64,000 bases of DNA from Bradyrhizobium sp. CB1015 (GCF_025200925.1 NZ_CP104174.1:3906001-3970000); one strand, 5' to 3'. Positions 17,087 through 25,762 are shown, counted from the stretch's first letter. Numbers and translations are program-made. The notes: a model not told the origin generated them from the sequence alone.

Positions 17087-18033
17087 GCAACGCGGGGAAG
17101 AAACCGGATCTGCGCGGCGTCACGGTCGCGACCGTGCTGCCCTTCAGGGACGACAGCTCGATCGATTGGGACGGCTATTCCCGCGTGCTGGACTATTGCG
17201 CCTGCCCGGACGGAGTCGCGGCGGTGTTCGTCAACGGCCATGCCGGCGAGGGCGGATCGCTCTCGGATGACGAGCGTCAGGCCGTGATCGAGCGGACGCG
17301 CCGGCAGATCGGCGCCAAGCCGCTGCTTTCAGGCATCATCGCGCATTCGACGGCGGAAGCGATCCACCAGGCCCAACTCGCGGAAGCGGCCGGCGCCGAT
17401 TGCGCCGTGCTGTTCCCGCCCGCGCCGCTCGGCGGCGGCGCATCGGCGACCTCCCGCGCGCCGCTGGCCTTCGTGCAGGCGGTCAGCTCCGCGATCGGAA
17501 TTCCGGTGTCGATCTTCCAGTACCCGCTGGCGTCCGGCTTCGGCTATTCGCCGGAGACGTTGGCGAAGATCGCCGCGCTCGAGAGCGTCATCGCCGTCAA
17601 GGAAGGCAGCGATACCATGCTGGCTTATGACGAGAACCGGCGGGCGGTGAAGCAGGCCGATCCCTCGGTCGCGATGCTGCCATCGAACTTCAACTGGTTC
17701 CTGCCGCAGCTCGCCGTCGGCGGCGACGGCATTCTCTCCGGCCTCGTCAGCCTCGCGCCGCATCTGTTCGCAGCACTCTGGCAGGCCTCGCTCGCCGACG
17801 ACCTCAAGGCGATGCGCGCCGTCAACGAGCGGCTCTATCCGATCGTCCGCGCCATCTACGGACCCGCGCCGATCATGGACATGCACACCCGCATGAAGGT
17901 CGGGCTGAAGGCGCTCGGCCTGATCCGCAACGCCGATCCACGGCCGCCGCTGCTGCCGGTTCTGCCCGCGCTCTGCGATGCCATTGCAACGACGGTCGGC
18001 GCGGCGCGCGCGGCCGGCGACATCCGCACTTAG
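17083..18033 (+). CDS. DapA-family protein with NGHAGE loop (DapA-like 2)
   Basis: A 316-residue member of the DapA/NAL superfamily. The Schiff-base lysine is kept (K173 in VIAVKEGS). The usual G-S/T-T-G-E loop is replaced by NGHAGEGG, and the catalytic-tyrosine segment reads SIFQYPLASGF instead of YN-P. These changes are shared in part with the third homologue at 20859 but not with the first at 12962. It probably catalyses a different retro-aldol or dehydration from DapA. Coupled to the MaoC gene by an ATGA overlap. Confidence 0.82.
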   Translation: MSNAGKKPDLRGVTVATVLPFRDDSSIDWDGYSRVLDYCACPDGVAAVFVNGHAGEGGSLSDDERQAVIERTRRQIGAKPLLSGIIAHSTAEAIHQAQLAEAAGADCAVLFPPAPLGGGASATSRAPLAFVQAVSSAIGIPVSIFQYPLASGFGYSPETLAKIAALESVIAVKEGSDTMLAYDENRRAVKQADPSVAMLPSNFNWFLPQLAVGGDGILSGLVSLAPHLFAALWQASLADDLKAMRAVNERLYPIVRAIYGPAPIMDMHTRMKVGLKALGLIRNADPRPPLLPVLPALCDAIATTVGAARAAGDIRT

Positions 18034-18049
18034 CGTGAGGAACGAGCCG

Positions 18050-18352
18050 ATGCCGGACGAAGCCTTCATCCATATCGTGCGGGTCGACATCGATCCCGAG
18101 CACGAGGCCGCGTTCAACGCCTGGTACGAGCAGAAGCATTTTCCTGATCTGCTCGCTTGTCCCGGCTGGCTCTCGGCCAAGCGCTTCGTCTCGGTGGGCG
18201 ACGGGCCGAAATATGCCGCCATGTACGAGGTCGCGGGCAGGTGGGCGTTCGAGACGCCGGAATTCCTGAAGGTAAAGGGCTTTGGTCCGTTCGAAGCCCT
18301 GGTGAAGAATTTCATGCGCATTCAGCTCAGGCCGATGTCGGGACCGGCTTGA
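18050..18352 (+). CDS. Small dimeric alpha-beta barrel protein (DUF4286-like)
   Basis: A 100-residue protein whose pattern FNAWYEQKHFPDLLACPGWLSAKRF resembles DUF4286/EthD-like ferredoxin-fold proteins, which include small oxygenase-like and dimeric barrel enzymes. The start at 18050 is chosen over longer in-frame options because those overlap the DapA homologue. It lies in the rightward catabolic operon; function unknown. The 121 bases downstream separate it from the transporter genes and may hold a second promoter. Confidence 0.7.
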   Translation: MPDEAFIHIVRVDIDPEHEAAFNAWYEQKHFPDLLACPGWLSAKRFVSVGDGPKYAAMYEVAGRWAFETPEFLKVKGFGPFEALVKNFMRIQLRPMSGPA

Positions 18353-18473
18353 GCGGATCAAGGACGATGCTGCCTGCCGTGTCGCGAGATCCGGCCGGCC
18401 GCATCCAACAAGCGTCGAGGGGAATCCCGGGCGAGGAACTGTATCGGTCATTGGCGTCTTACTGGAGGTATCC

Positions 18474-19310
18474 ATGGTCTCGACATTGTTTCGCTTGGGT
18501 GCGGCTGCCGCACTCGTTCTCGCATCCACGGCGGTGCATGCCGCCTGCACGCCCGCGATCACCGACGACAATCTGATCGCGCCGGGCAAATTGCAGCTCT
18601 CCATCAACCCGACCAACCCCCCGCAGCAATTCGTCGACAAGGACGGTCAGCTGCAAGGTCTCAACGTCGAGCTCGCCGCCGAGCTCGGCAAGCGGTTGTG
18701 TCTTCCCGTCGAACTCGTCCGGATGGATTTTCCGGCCATGATTCCTGCCCTGGGCGCAGCGCGTATCGACGGCGTCAATACCGGCATGTTCTGGACCGAG
18801 GAACGCTCGAAGCTGATGTACATGGTGCCGTATGCCATTCAGGCGATCTCGGTCGTGGTCGCCCCCGACAGCGGCATAAAAATTGCTACCGAAAACGATC
18901 TGATCGGAAAATCATCCGCTGTCGAGGTCAGCAGCTACCAGATGAACTGGCTCAAGAAGCTCAGCGATGCCAGCGTGGCGAAAGGCGGAGCGGCCGTCGA
19001 GATGCGGACGTTCCCGACTGCGACCAACGTCGTCAGCGCGCTGCTTGCGGGCCAGGTCGACAATGCGCTGCTGGTCGACAGCGTGGCACGCGATCTCGTC
19101 GGCCGTGGTCGCGTGAAGGAAGTCCTGAGCGGGCTCGGCACGGCCAGGACCACGCTTGGTTTCCGCAACAAGACGGTCGCCGATACCGTCGTCAAGGCGC
19201 TCAACGCGATGCGCGCCGACGGCTTCTATCAGGCGCTGTTCGACAAGTTCGGCCTGACCGCCATGCCGGCCGATCAGCCGCTCGCGATCGCCGGCCCCGG
19301 TCCGGCCTGA
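18474..19310 (+). CDS. ABC transporter solute-binding protein, family 3 (paralogue of 7162-7998)
   Basis: A 278-residue exported binding protein with an N-terminal signal peptide (MVSTLFRLGAAAALVLASTA). The mature part shares long blocks with the protein at 7162-7998, including INPTNPPQQFVD, GQLQGLNVELA and GMFWTEERSK. The start has a strong GGAGG site 5 bases upstream. It is followed by its permease and ATPase genes, so it is the primary receptor of this importer. Ligand is probably an amino acid or small carboxylate. Confidence 0.92.
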   Translation: MVSTLFRLGAAAALVLASTAVHAACTPAITDDNLIAPGKLQLSINPTNPPQQFVDKDGQLQGLNVELAAELGKRLCLPVELVRMDFPAMIPALGAARIDGVNTGMFWTEERSKLMYMVPYAIQAISVVVAPDSGIKIATENDLIGKSSAVEVSSYQMNWLKKLSDASVAKGGAAVEMRTFPTATNVVSALLAGQVDNALLVDSVARDLVGRGRVKEVLSGLGTARTTLGFRNKTVADTVVKALNAMRADGFYQALFDKFGLTAMPADQPLAIAGPGPA

Positions 19311-19329
19311 TACCTACGGAGACGAGCCG

Positions 19330-20061
19330 ATGAGCCATTTCAGTCCGACGGCCGCCGTCAGCTACTTCTTCAACTACTTCCTGATGAAGGGAGTGCTCGT
19401 CACCATCGGCTTGACGGTGGCGGCGGTCGTCGGCGGATTGATCCTCGGCATGGGCATCGCGTTGCTGCGCATGTCGTCCAACCCCGTGCTCGCGGGTGCC
19501 GCGCGCTTCTACATCTGGTTCTTCCGCGGCACGCCGCTCCTGATCCAGCTCGTGGTGATCTACAGCGGCCTGCCGCAGCTCGGCATCAAGTTCAGCGTGA
19601 TCACCTGCGCGCTCGTCGGCCTGATCCTCAACGAGGCCGCCTATCTTGCCGAGATCGTGCGCAGCGGTTTCATGGCGGTGTCGGCGGGGCAGCGCGAGGC
19701 CGCCTGGGCGCTCAGCCTGTCGCCCTGGGTCACGTTCCGCCGCGTGACCCTGCCGCAGGCGTTCCGGCTGATGATCCCGCCGCTCGGCAACTCCATCAAC
19801 TCGCTGTTGAAGGCGACCTCGCTCGCCTCCGTGATCTCGGTCGAGGAGCTGATGCGCCGCAGCGACATGCTGATGCAGGAGCACTTTCAGATCCTCGAAG
19901 TCTATGCGGCGGCAACGGCGTATTACCTGATCCTCACCTCGGTCTGGGATGCGGTGCAGCGCCGGCTCGAGAAGCATTTTGGTCGATCGAGTGCCGCGAA
20001 AACCAGGCGGATCGCAGCGAGCGCGCCGGTTGCGCAGGCGAGCGTGGAGGCCCGGGCATGA
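19330..20061 (+). CDS. Amino-acid ABC transporter permease (HisM/GlnP family)
   Basis: A 243-residue inner-membrane permease of the polar amino-acid uptake family with about five membrane helices. The EAA cytoplasmic loop reads [22 protein letters not shown], and the N-terminal segment RGTPLLIQL is typical of the family. Only one permease gene is present, so the transporter would be a homodimer in the membrane. The stop overlaps the start of the ATPase gene by 4 bases. Confidence 0.93.
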   Translation: MSHFSPTAAVSYFFNYFLMKGVLVTIGLTVAAVVGGLILGMGIALLRMSSNPVLAGAARFYIWFFRGTPLLIQLVVIYSGLPQLGIKFSVITCALVGLILNEAAYLAEIVRSGFMAVSAGQREAAWALSLSPWVTFRRVTLPQAFRLMIPPLGNSINSLLKATSLASVISVEELMRRSDMLMQEHFQILEVYAAATAYYLILTSVWDAVQRRLEKHFGRSSAAKTRRIAASAPVAQASVEARA

Positions 20062-20849
20062 GCCAGACTTCGATGGCTAAGGCCGAAGGTGCAGCAGTGC
20101 AGCCGCCGCTCCGTGAGGTGCCTGCGGTCCGCATGGAAGCGGTCTACAAACACTATGGCGACTTCACCGCGTTGAACGAGGTCGATCTCAAGGTCGCCAA
20201 GGGCGAGAGGATCGTGGTCTGCGGTCCCTCCGGCTCGGGCAAATCGACGCTCATTCGTTGCATCAACCACATCGAGAAGCACGATGAAGGGCTGATCTAC
20301 GTCAACGGCGTCGAGCTCGATCATCAGCGCAAGAACATCGATGCGGTCAGGCGGGACACCGGCATGGTGTTCCAGAGCTTTAATCTGTTCCCGCACATGA
20401 CGGTGCTGGAGAACTGTACCTTGGCGCCGATGACCGCGAACGGCATGAGCGAGGCCGAGGCCAAGGATCTCGCCATGCATTTCCTGACAAAAGTCCGGAT
20501 CCCGGACCAGGCGGAGAAATTTCCAGGGCAACTCTCCGGTGGTCAGCAGCAGCGCGTCGCCATCGCACGCGCATTGTGCATGCGCCCCAAGATCATGCTG
20601 TTCGACGAGCCGACCTCCGCGCTCGACCCCGAGATGGTCAAGGAAGTGCTGGAGACCATGAAGAAGCTCGCGGAGGAGGGCATGACCATGTTGTGCGTGA
20701 CCCATGAGATGGGCTTTGCCCGCGAGGTCGCCGACCGCATCGTGTTCATGAACGAGGGCAAGGTGGTCGAGCAGGCTGCGCCGGAGGAGTTCTTCAAGCA
20801 TCCGAAGTCGGAACGGGCGCGGACGTTCCTCGACCAGATCATCCATTAA
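20058..20849 (+). CDS. Amino-acid ABC transporter ATP-binding protein (GlnQ/HisP family)
   Basis: A 263-residue ATPase with Walker [11 protein letters not shown]-loop [12 protein letters not shown], signature LSGGQQQR, Walker B with D-loop [13 protein letters not shown], and switch histidine THEMG. The 29-residue N-terminal extension before the fold is a little longer than usual. It completes the importer with the binding protein at 18474 and permease at 19330. Confidence 0.94.
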   Translation: MSQTSMAKAEGAAVQPPLREVPAVRMEAVYKHYGDFTALNEVDLKVAKGERIVVCGPSGSGKSTLIRCINHIEKHDEGLIYVNGVELDHQRKNIDAVRRDTGMVFQSFNLFPHMTVLENCTLAPMTANGMSEAEAKDLAMHFLTKVRIPDQAEKFPGQLSGGQQQRVAIARALCMRPKIMLFDEPTSALDPEMVKEVLETMKKLAEEGMTMLCVTHEMGFAREVADRIVFMNEGKVVEQAAPEEFFKHPKSERARTFLDQIIH

Positions 20850-20858
20850 TCGGCAAAG

Positions 20859-21788
20859 ATGCGGACATTCAGCGATCGCCTGCGCGGCATTCACGCCGCC
20901 ACCATCGTGCCGATGACGCCCGATTTCGAGGTCGACGAGGCGCAGCTCGCAAGCCATCTCACCTCGGTGGCGTCTACGCCTGGGATCAATGGGCTCCTCG
21001 TCAACGGCCACGCCGGCGAAAACTTCGTGCTGTCGCTGGCCGAGAAGCGGCGCGTGGTGGAGCTGGCGCGTCAGCATGCGCCGAAGGACTGCCTGATCGT
21101 CTCCGGGGTCAATCACGAATCGAGCCTGGAGGCGGCGCGTGAGGCGGCTGCGCTGGAGCAGGCCGGTGCGGACGGGGTGCTGGTGTTTCCCCCCAACAGC
21201 TGGGCGCTCGGCCATGCCGATGATTGCGTGATCGAGCATCACCGCCGTATCCGCGATGCCACGACAATGCCCTTGATGCTCTACGCCGCGCCCGTCGGCG
21301 CGGGCGCCATGGCCTACGCGCCGCCGCTGCTGACGCGGCTTGTCGCCGATGCGCGCTTCGTCGCGGTGAAAGAAGGCAGCTGGGAGGTTGCGGCCTACGA
21401 ACAGAATCTCAGGCTGCTCCGCAAGCAGCGACCCGACTTCGTCGTGCTCGGCTCGGGCGACGAACATTTGCTGACAAGCTACATTGTCGGCTCGGCCGGC
21501 AGCCAGGTGAGCCTCGCCTGCGTCGTGCCGGAGCTCGTGGTGGGCCTTTGGAGTGCTGCGGAAGCCGGTGATTGGGCGCGGGCGCGCGCCGCGCACGAGA
21601 AGCTCTATCCGCTGGCGGTCGCCATCTATCGCGATCCGCCGGGAGGACGGGCAACCGTGCGGCTCAAGGCCAGTCTGAAGCTGCTTGGACGCCTGTCATG
21701 TGACGCTGCACGGCCGCCGCAGCCGGCGGCTACACGCGGTGAGTTGCAGGCGCTGGAGCAGGCACTGCGCGTCGCCGGCGTGCTCTAA
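20859..21788 (+). CDS. DapA-family protein with NGHAGE loop (DapA-like 3)
   Basis: A 309-residue DapA/NAL superfamily protein. The Schiff-base lysine is K171 (FVAVKEGSW); the substrate loop reads VNGHAGENF, as in the homologue at 17083, and the tyrosine segment reads LMLYAAPVGAG. It starts 9 bases after the transporter ATPase and closes the rightward operon. Retention of two NGHAGE-type homologues in one operon suggests two consecutive or parallel carbon-carbon cleavage steps, or a heteromeric enzyme. Confidence 0.82.
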   Translation: MRTFSDRLRGIHAATIVPMTPDFEVDEAQLASHLTSVASTPGINGLLVNGHAGENFVLSLAEKRRVVELARQHAPKDCLIVSGVNHESSLEAAREAAALEQAGADGVLVFPPNSWALGHADDCVIEHHRRIRDATTMPLMLYAAPVGAGAMAYAPPLLTRLVADARFVAVKEGSWEVAAYEQNLRLLRKQRPDFVVLGSGDEHLLTSYIVGSAGSQVSLACVVPELVVGLWSAAEAGDWARARAAHEKLYPLAVAIYRDPPGGRATVRLKASLKLLGRLSCDAARPPQPAATRGELQALEQALRVAGVL

Positions 21789-21850
21789 GCCGCGAAGAAC
21801 CGCGCAATCTGCGCCGAAATGCAATTGGCTGCGCGTCTGTCGCCGATCGC

Positions 21851-21862
21851 GCTAGGCCTAGC
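21851..21862. other. Perfect 12-bp palindrome next to FixK box
   Basis: GCTAGGCCTAGC is a perfect palindrome that ends one base before the TTGATCTGGATCAA box. Its centre lies 13 bases from the box centre. It could be a second regulator site or chance; no second copy was found by eye. Confidence 0.4.
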
Positions 21863-21876
21863 TTGATCTGGATCAA
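21863..21876. promoter_or_regulatory. FixK/FNR box upstream of AI-2E permease and ion channel genes
   Basis: TTGATCTGGATCAA is a perfect FNR/FixK palindrome inside a longer 20-base symmetric stretch (21860-21879). With class II spacing, a transcript would start near 21911, about 30 bases before the TTG start at 21941. Confidence 0.88.
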
Positions 21877-21940
21877 GCTCCGCGGTGGGCCGCCCCGTTA
21901 GCTGCTCAGCAGCCGTCTGTCGGCCTGGAGGCAACGAGCC

Positions 21941-23065
21941 TTGAAGACGCTTCGCCAGCTTCTGTCCGCGGAGGACGTTGTCCAGCTCCTGATCCGGCTG
22001 GGCTTGCTCGGGCTGCTGATCTTCTGGACCTTCCTCGTGATCCGGCCGTTCGTGCCGATCCTGAGCTGGAGCGCCGTGCTGGCGGTGGCATTTCATCCCA
22101 TCTTCGCCTGGCTCGCCCAACGCCTCGGCGGCCGTCCCCGGACAGCCTCAGCCGTTCTCACCCTGATCACGCTGGGCATCGTCATCGGTCCTGCCGCCTG
22201 GCTCGGCCTCAGTGCAGTCGAAGGGATCCGGGACCTTGCGGGCCAGATCGGCAGTGGCGATCTCGCGCTCCAGGCCGCACCGGAGCAGATCAGGAGCTGG
22301 CCGTTGATCGGTCCTCAGCTCTACGCGATCTGGAACGAGGCCTACACGAACATCCGTGCGGCGTTGCGCGAGGTCGCGCCGTACTTGAAGCCGCTCGCTG
22401 GAATGATGCTGTCGTTTGCCGGTGACACCGGAATTGGCATGCTCCAATTCCTGCTGTCGGTGATCGTCGCGGGCTTTCTGCTTCCGCACGGCGCGCAGCT
22501 CGTCGCCGCGCTCCGCGGCTTCCTGTTGCGCGTCGTGCCCGGCCAGAGCGAGCACTTTCTCGAGCTCGCCGGCGCCACCATACGCGCCGTCGCACAGGGC
22601 ATCATCGGCGTCGCCATCCTTCAAGCCTTGCTGGCGGGCATCGGCTTCAAGCTCGCAGAAATCCCAAGTGCGGGACTGCTCGCGGTGGTCGTGCTCTTGC
22701 TATCTATCGTCCAGATCGGTGCCGCCCCCGTTCTTCTCCCCGTGCTGGTCTGGATATGGATGGACAAGGACGTGACCGTCGCGCTCCTGTTGACGGTCTA
22801 TCTGGTCGTCGTCGGTCTGCTCGACAACGTGCTGAAGCCGCTCCTCATGGGGCGCGGCCTGACGACGCCGACGTTCGTCATCCTGATCGGGGTCATCGGT
22901 GGTACGCTCGCGCATGGGATCATCGGACTGTTCATTGGGCCGATCATCCTGTCGGTGGCCTGGGAGCTCGCGACCGCATGGACAGGAATCGACCGCGCTG
23001 CGTCAGCGCGGGTCGATCAGGAAACCGTTGTCGCAAAGGATGCCATCGAGGCACGGTTGACCTAG
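21941..23065 (+). CDS. AI-2E family transporter (PerM/YdiK-like)
   Basis: A 374-residue polytopic membrane protein of the AI-2 exporter superfamily, with about eight hydrophobic segments and the typical arrangement of three N-terminal helices, a soluble loop (about 75-160) and the C-terminal bundle ending in LIGVIGGTLAHGIIGLFIGPII. Members export small signals or act as sodium/proton antiporters. The start is TTG, with GGAGG 9 bases upstream, and is fixed by the leader expected from the FixK box. The ion-channel gene follows 26 bases later in the same unit. Confidence 0.85.
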   Translation: MKTLRQLLSAEDVVQLLIRLGLLGLLIFWTFLVIRPFVPILSWSAVLAVAFHPIFAWLAQRLGGRPRTASAVLTLITLGIVIGPAAWLGLSAVEGIRDLAGQIGSGDLALQAAPEQIRSWPLIGPQLYAIWNEAYTNIRAALREVAPYLKPLAGMMLSFAGDTGIGMLQFLLSVIVAGFLLPHGAQLVAALRGFLLRVVPGQSEHFLELAGATIRAVAQGIIGVAILQALLAGIGFKLAEIPSAGLLAVVVLLLSIVQIGAAPVLLPVLVWIWMDKDVTVALLLTVYLVVVGLLDNVLKPLLMGRGLTTPTFVILIGVIGGTLAHGIIGLFIGPIILSVAWELATAWTGIDRAASARVDQETVVAKDAIEARLT

Positions 23066-23091
23066 GTTGAAATGAGGTTGGGTTCACCCCG

Positions 23092-23547
23092 ATGATGCTC
23101 CAGTTCCTTGTCGGCACGCTCGTCAGCGTGTTCAATATCGGGATCCACGCGCTCGTGACGGTGGTCGCCGTGACCGTCGCCCGCAGTGCCGTCCCGCGCC
23201 ATACCAGGCGGCCGAGATTGCACCTCATGGGCGTCATGATCGCGATCGCGGTCGTGTTGAAGATCGCCCACATGCTCGAAATTCTGACATGGGCGGCGAC
23301 CTATCATGTCGTCCGCGCCGCCGCCGCCGACGCGGACATTCTCTACTTTGCGTTCGTCAACTACACCACGCTCGGCTACGGCGACATCACGCCGGTGCGC
23401 GAATGGCGGCTGATCGGCCCGCTGACTGCCATGAACGGTGTTCTTCTGTTCGGCTGGTCCGCCGCCATTCTGTTCGAAGTCCTGCTCAAGACGCTCGAAC
23501 ATCTCGGGCTCACGGAAAAACCCGGTGCGGACCTGCCACGCACCTGA
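23092..23547 (+). CDS. Two-helix potassium-type ion channel protein
   Basis: A 151-residue membrane protein with an N-terminal hydrophobic segment, a second near residues 44-64, a pore loop containing the K+ selectivity filter YTTLGYGDITP near residues 90-100, and a final helix. No RCK or nucleotide-binding domain follows. Filter sequence TLGYGD indicates K+ selectivity. It is second in the FixK-box unit after the AI-2E family gene and may adjust membrane potential or ion balance under low oxygen. Confidence 0.82.
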   Translation: MMLQFLVGTLVSVFNIGIHALVTVVAVTVARSAVPRHTRRPRLHLMGVMIAIAVVLKIAHMLEILTWAATYHVVRAAAADADILYFAFVNYTTLGYGDITPVREWRLIGPLTAMNGVLLFGWSAAILFEVLLKTLEHLGLTEKPGADLPRT

Positions 23548-23603
23548 TGCCGTCGCCTCGGTCAGTTGCGACCTTGCGGATCGTGAACCGGCATTTCGCC
23601 GGC

Positions 23604-24287
23604 TCAGGACTGCAGATCGAGGCTTGCGAGCTGGTGCCGGTCGAGCAGCACGATCTGGCGTTGGGTGTTGCCGATGAAGCCGAGCACGCCGAGCTCATGC
23701 AGCCGCGACAAAGCCCGCGAGACGGTCTCCAGCGTCAGGCCGAGATAGTCGGCGATATCGCGTCGCGACATCGGAAGCGCCATGACGCCGGCCGCCGTCA
23801 GACGCTTGTCCATTTCGAGCAGGAACGCGGCGACGCGCTCCAGGGAGGTCTTGCGGCCGAGAAGCAGCATGTGGTCTTCCGCATGCTGGAGGTTGTTCGT
23901 GGTCATGCTGAGCAGGTTTCTGGCCACCATGGCATCGCTGTCGGCCACGGTTTCCAGGCTCTGGCGTCTGATCAGCCGTACCGTGGTGTCGACGATGGCT
24001 TCGGTCGTGAACCGATGCTCGCTGCCGTTCTCGAGCCCGAAAATGTCGCCGACGAGGTGAAATGCGCCGATCTGCCTGCGGCCGTCCGACAGCAGCTTGT
24101 AGCTTCGCACCGCGCCGGACTGGACCTGGTAGACATACTCGGCCGGCTCCTTCTCGCCGTAGATCTCGGAGCCTTTTCGGTAGGAGAATTCGCTTAAATT
24201 GACCAGCGCATTTGAATGACTTGCCATGCCGAGGTCGCGGAGAGTATTGGGACGCGGCGTGGAATCCGTCGTGATGCGAACGAACAT
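23604..24287 (-). CDS. Crp/Fnr family transcriptional regulator, FixK-type without cysteines
   Basis: A 227-residue Crp/Fnr regulator: an N-terminal cyclic-nucleotide-like beta roll (about 30-120), dimer helix and C-terminal HTH (about 173-196, MSRRDIADYLGLTLETVSRA). The recognition helix holds E-x-x-S-R, the combination that reads TTGA half-sites in FNR and FixK. There is no cysteine anywhere, so it cannot bind an FNR-type iron-sulfur cluster and also lacks the redox cysteine described for Bradyrhizobium FixK2. The start is supported by GAGGAG 7 bases upstream. It is a good candidate activator of the nine boxes in this region, but a FixK elsewhere in the genome could do the same. Confidence 0.9.
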   Translation of the reverse strand: MFVRITTDSTPRPNTLRDLGMASHSNALVNLSEFSYRKGSEIYGEKEPAEYVYQVQSGAVRSYKLLSDGRRQIGAFHLVGDIFGLENGSEHRFTTEAIVDTTVRLIRRQSLETVADSDAMVARNLLSMTTNNLQHAEDHMLLLGRKTSLERVAAFLLEMDKRLTAAGVMALPMSRRDIADYLGLTLETVSRALSRLHELGVLGFIGNTQRQIVLLDRHQLASLDLQS

Positions 24288-24590
24288 AGGCCAACTCCTC
24301 AGCTTTTCCGCCGAATTGGTCTGTCAGACGAAATACTTTGCCGGAAATGCGGCCGCGCAATCCCACTCCCGCCGAAGTTGATTTTCGGCCAAGGAAGTAT
24401 TCTTATCCATTGTCCCAAGGTTCATTGTACCATGGGACAGCACTGGCGATTGCTGCGCTGGATGAGAAGCCCAGCCACAGGAAGATGCGACATATTGCGA
24501 AGCAGATATTTCGACCTTCAAACGTGAAGATCGCTTTGAGGAATGAGAAGGACCTCGAGCGTCCTGATTGATTTTTGACGAGAGGTAGAG
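24288..24590. promoter_or_regulatory. Divergent intergenic region between FixK-like and FixJ-like genes
   Basis: This 303-base gap has no supportable gene. It holds the inverted repeat TGTCCCA-N15-TGGGACA at 24411-24439. There is no TTGA-N6-TCAA box, so the FixK-like gene does not look self-regulated through that motif. Both genes' promoters should lie here. Confidence 0.6.
24411..24439. promoter_or_regulatory. Inverted repeat TGTCCCA-N15-TGGGACA
   Basis: Perfect 7-base arms separated by 15 bases, 180 bases upstream of the FixJ-like gene and 124 bases upstream of the FixK-like gene. A related palindrome (TGTCC-CAAA-GGACA) precedes the lone receiver gene at 25380. Sharing of TGTCCCAA by the two gaps suggests a common regulator, perhaps one of these response regulators. 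Confidence 0.5.
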
Positions 24591-25214
24591 TTGCCAGGCC
24601 TTGTTCACGTTGTTGATGACGACGAGTCCTTTCGGACTGCGATCGGGCGCCGGCTGAAGCTCGCGGGATACGAGGTCGCGACCTATGCCTCAGCGCTGGA
24701 ACTCCTGGACTCGGCGCCGGACAACGAGCAGGCGGGATGCATCCTGCTCGACGTGCGGATTCCGGGCCTGAGTGGTCCCGACCTGCAGGCCCGGCTGGCG
24801 GCGGCCGGTTCTACGTTGCCCATTATTTTCCTGACTGGTCATGCCGACACGCCAACGACCGTACGTGCGATCAAGGCCGGTGCGGAAGACTTCCTGACCA
24901 AACCGGTGTCGTCCGAGCAACTGCTCGATGCCATCGAGCGGGCGCTGGCCAGTCAGCGGACGGCGCGTGCCCAGGCCAGCAGGCTCGATTTGCTTCGTCG
25001 TCATCTCGCCGCGCTGACGCAGCGCGAGCGGCAGGTGTTTGACCTGATCGTGCGCGGCCGGATCAACAAGCAGATCGCGCATGAGCTGGGGACCACCGAG
25101 CGCACGGTGAAGGCGCACCGCCATCAAGTGATGGAGAAGATGCAGGTTCGCTCGCTGGCGGAGCTCGTTTCGATCGCGGAGCGTCTCGGAATGCTCGATC
25201 CGGACGAACACTGA
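24591..25214 (+). CDS. FixJ/NarL-type response regulator
   Basis: A 207-residue response regulator with a receiver domain (acidic cluster DDD at 9-11, phospho-acceptor D54, conserved Thr in FLTG, Lys in TKPVS) and a C-terminal LuxR-type HTH (LTQRERQVFDLIVRG to TVKAHRHQVMEKM). The overall pattern is that of FixJ/TodT. The start codon is TTG preceded by an AGAGGTAGAG purine run. No cognate kinase is adjacent; the nearest is the orphan kinase at 40547. Confidence 0.9.
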   Translation: MPGLVHVVDDDESFRTAIGRRLKLAGYEVATYASALELLDSAPDNEQAGCILLDVRIPGLSGPDLQARLAAAGSTLPIIFLTGHADTPTTVRAIKAGAEDFLTKPVSSEQLLDAIERALASQRTARAQASRLDLLRRHLAALTQRERQVFDLIVRGRINKQIAHELGTTERTVKAHRHQVMEKMQVRSLAELVSIAERLGMLDPDEH

Positions 25215-25250
25215 CGGCTTCGGAACGGCGTGGGGTTCCCTCGATCTGCC

Positions 25251-25264
25251 TGTCCCAAAGGACA
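25251..25264. promoter_or_regulatory. Palindrome TGTCC-CAAA-GGACA
   Basis: TGTCCCAAAGGACA lies 129 bases upstream of the lone receiver gene. It shares TGTCCCAA with the left arm of the inverted repeat at 24411. It is a candidate binding site for one of the local response regulators. Confidence 0.45.
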
Positions 25265-25379
25265 ATGCTGGGGCGTGTTGACAGGGCGCGACGAGCTGTG
25301 TGCAATAATATAACCGCGTCAAAATGCGGAGCGATCGTATCCAATATCCCAACGTCGTCTTCCGGAAAGGCACATCGCC

Positions 25380-25748
25380 TTGCCCCTGCACGAGTCCGTC
25401 TTTGTCGTTGATGACGATCTGGCCATGCGTACCAGCATGGACAGGCTTCTGCGAGGACACGGCTTCGCCACGACGCTGTTCGACACGGGGAGCGCCTTGC
25501 TCGATCATGGCGGATTCCACACCGCGATCTGCATCATCCTCGACATCGATCTCGGTGCAAAGTCCGGCATCGAGGTGCGACGAAACCTGGCCGAGAAGGG
25601 CATCGCAGCGCCGGTGATCTATGTCACCGGCAATGACAGCCCGGCAAACCGCGCCGCGGCGATTGCCTCAGGCTGCATCGCCTATCTCATCAAGCCCTTT
25701 GCGGCGCAGTCCTTGATCGAGTCCGTCCAGCGCGCCCGCGTCCTGTAG
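25380..25748 (+). CDS. Single-domain response regulator (receiver only)
   Basis: A 122-residue protein made of only a receiver domain: acidic pair D11-D12, phospho-acceptor D55 (IILDIDLG), Thr in YVTGND and Lys in LIKPFAA. There is no output domain, so it may act as a phosphate sink or as a competitor in phosphorelay with the FixJ-like protein upstream. The start is TTG (25380); an upstream ATG at 25324 is in another frame. It lies 165 bases downstream of the FixJ-like gene with its own promoter space. Confidence 0.85.
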   Translation: MPLHESVFVVDDDLAMRTSMDRLLRGHGFATTLFDTGSALLDHGGFHTAICIILDIDLGAKSGIEVRRNLAEKGIAAPVIYVTGNDSPANRAAAIASGCIAYLIKPFAAQSLIESVQRARVL

Positions 25749-25762
25749 CTCTACCCCGGCCG

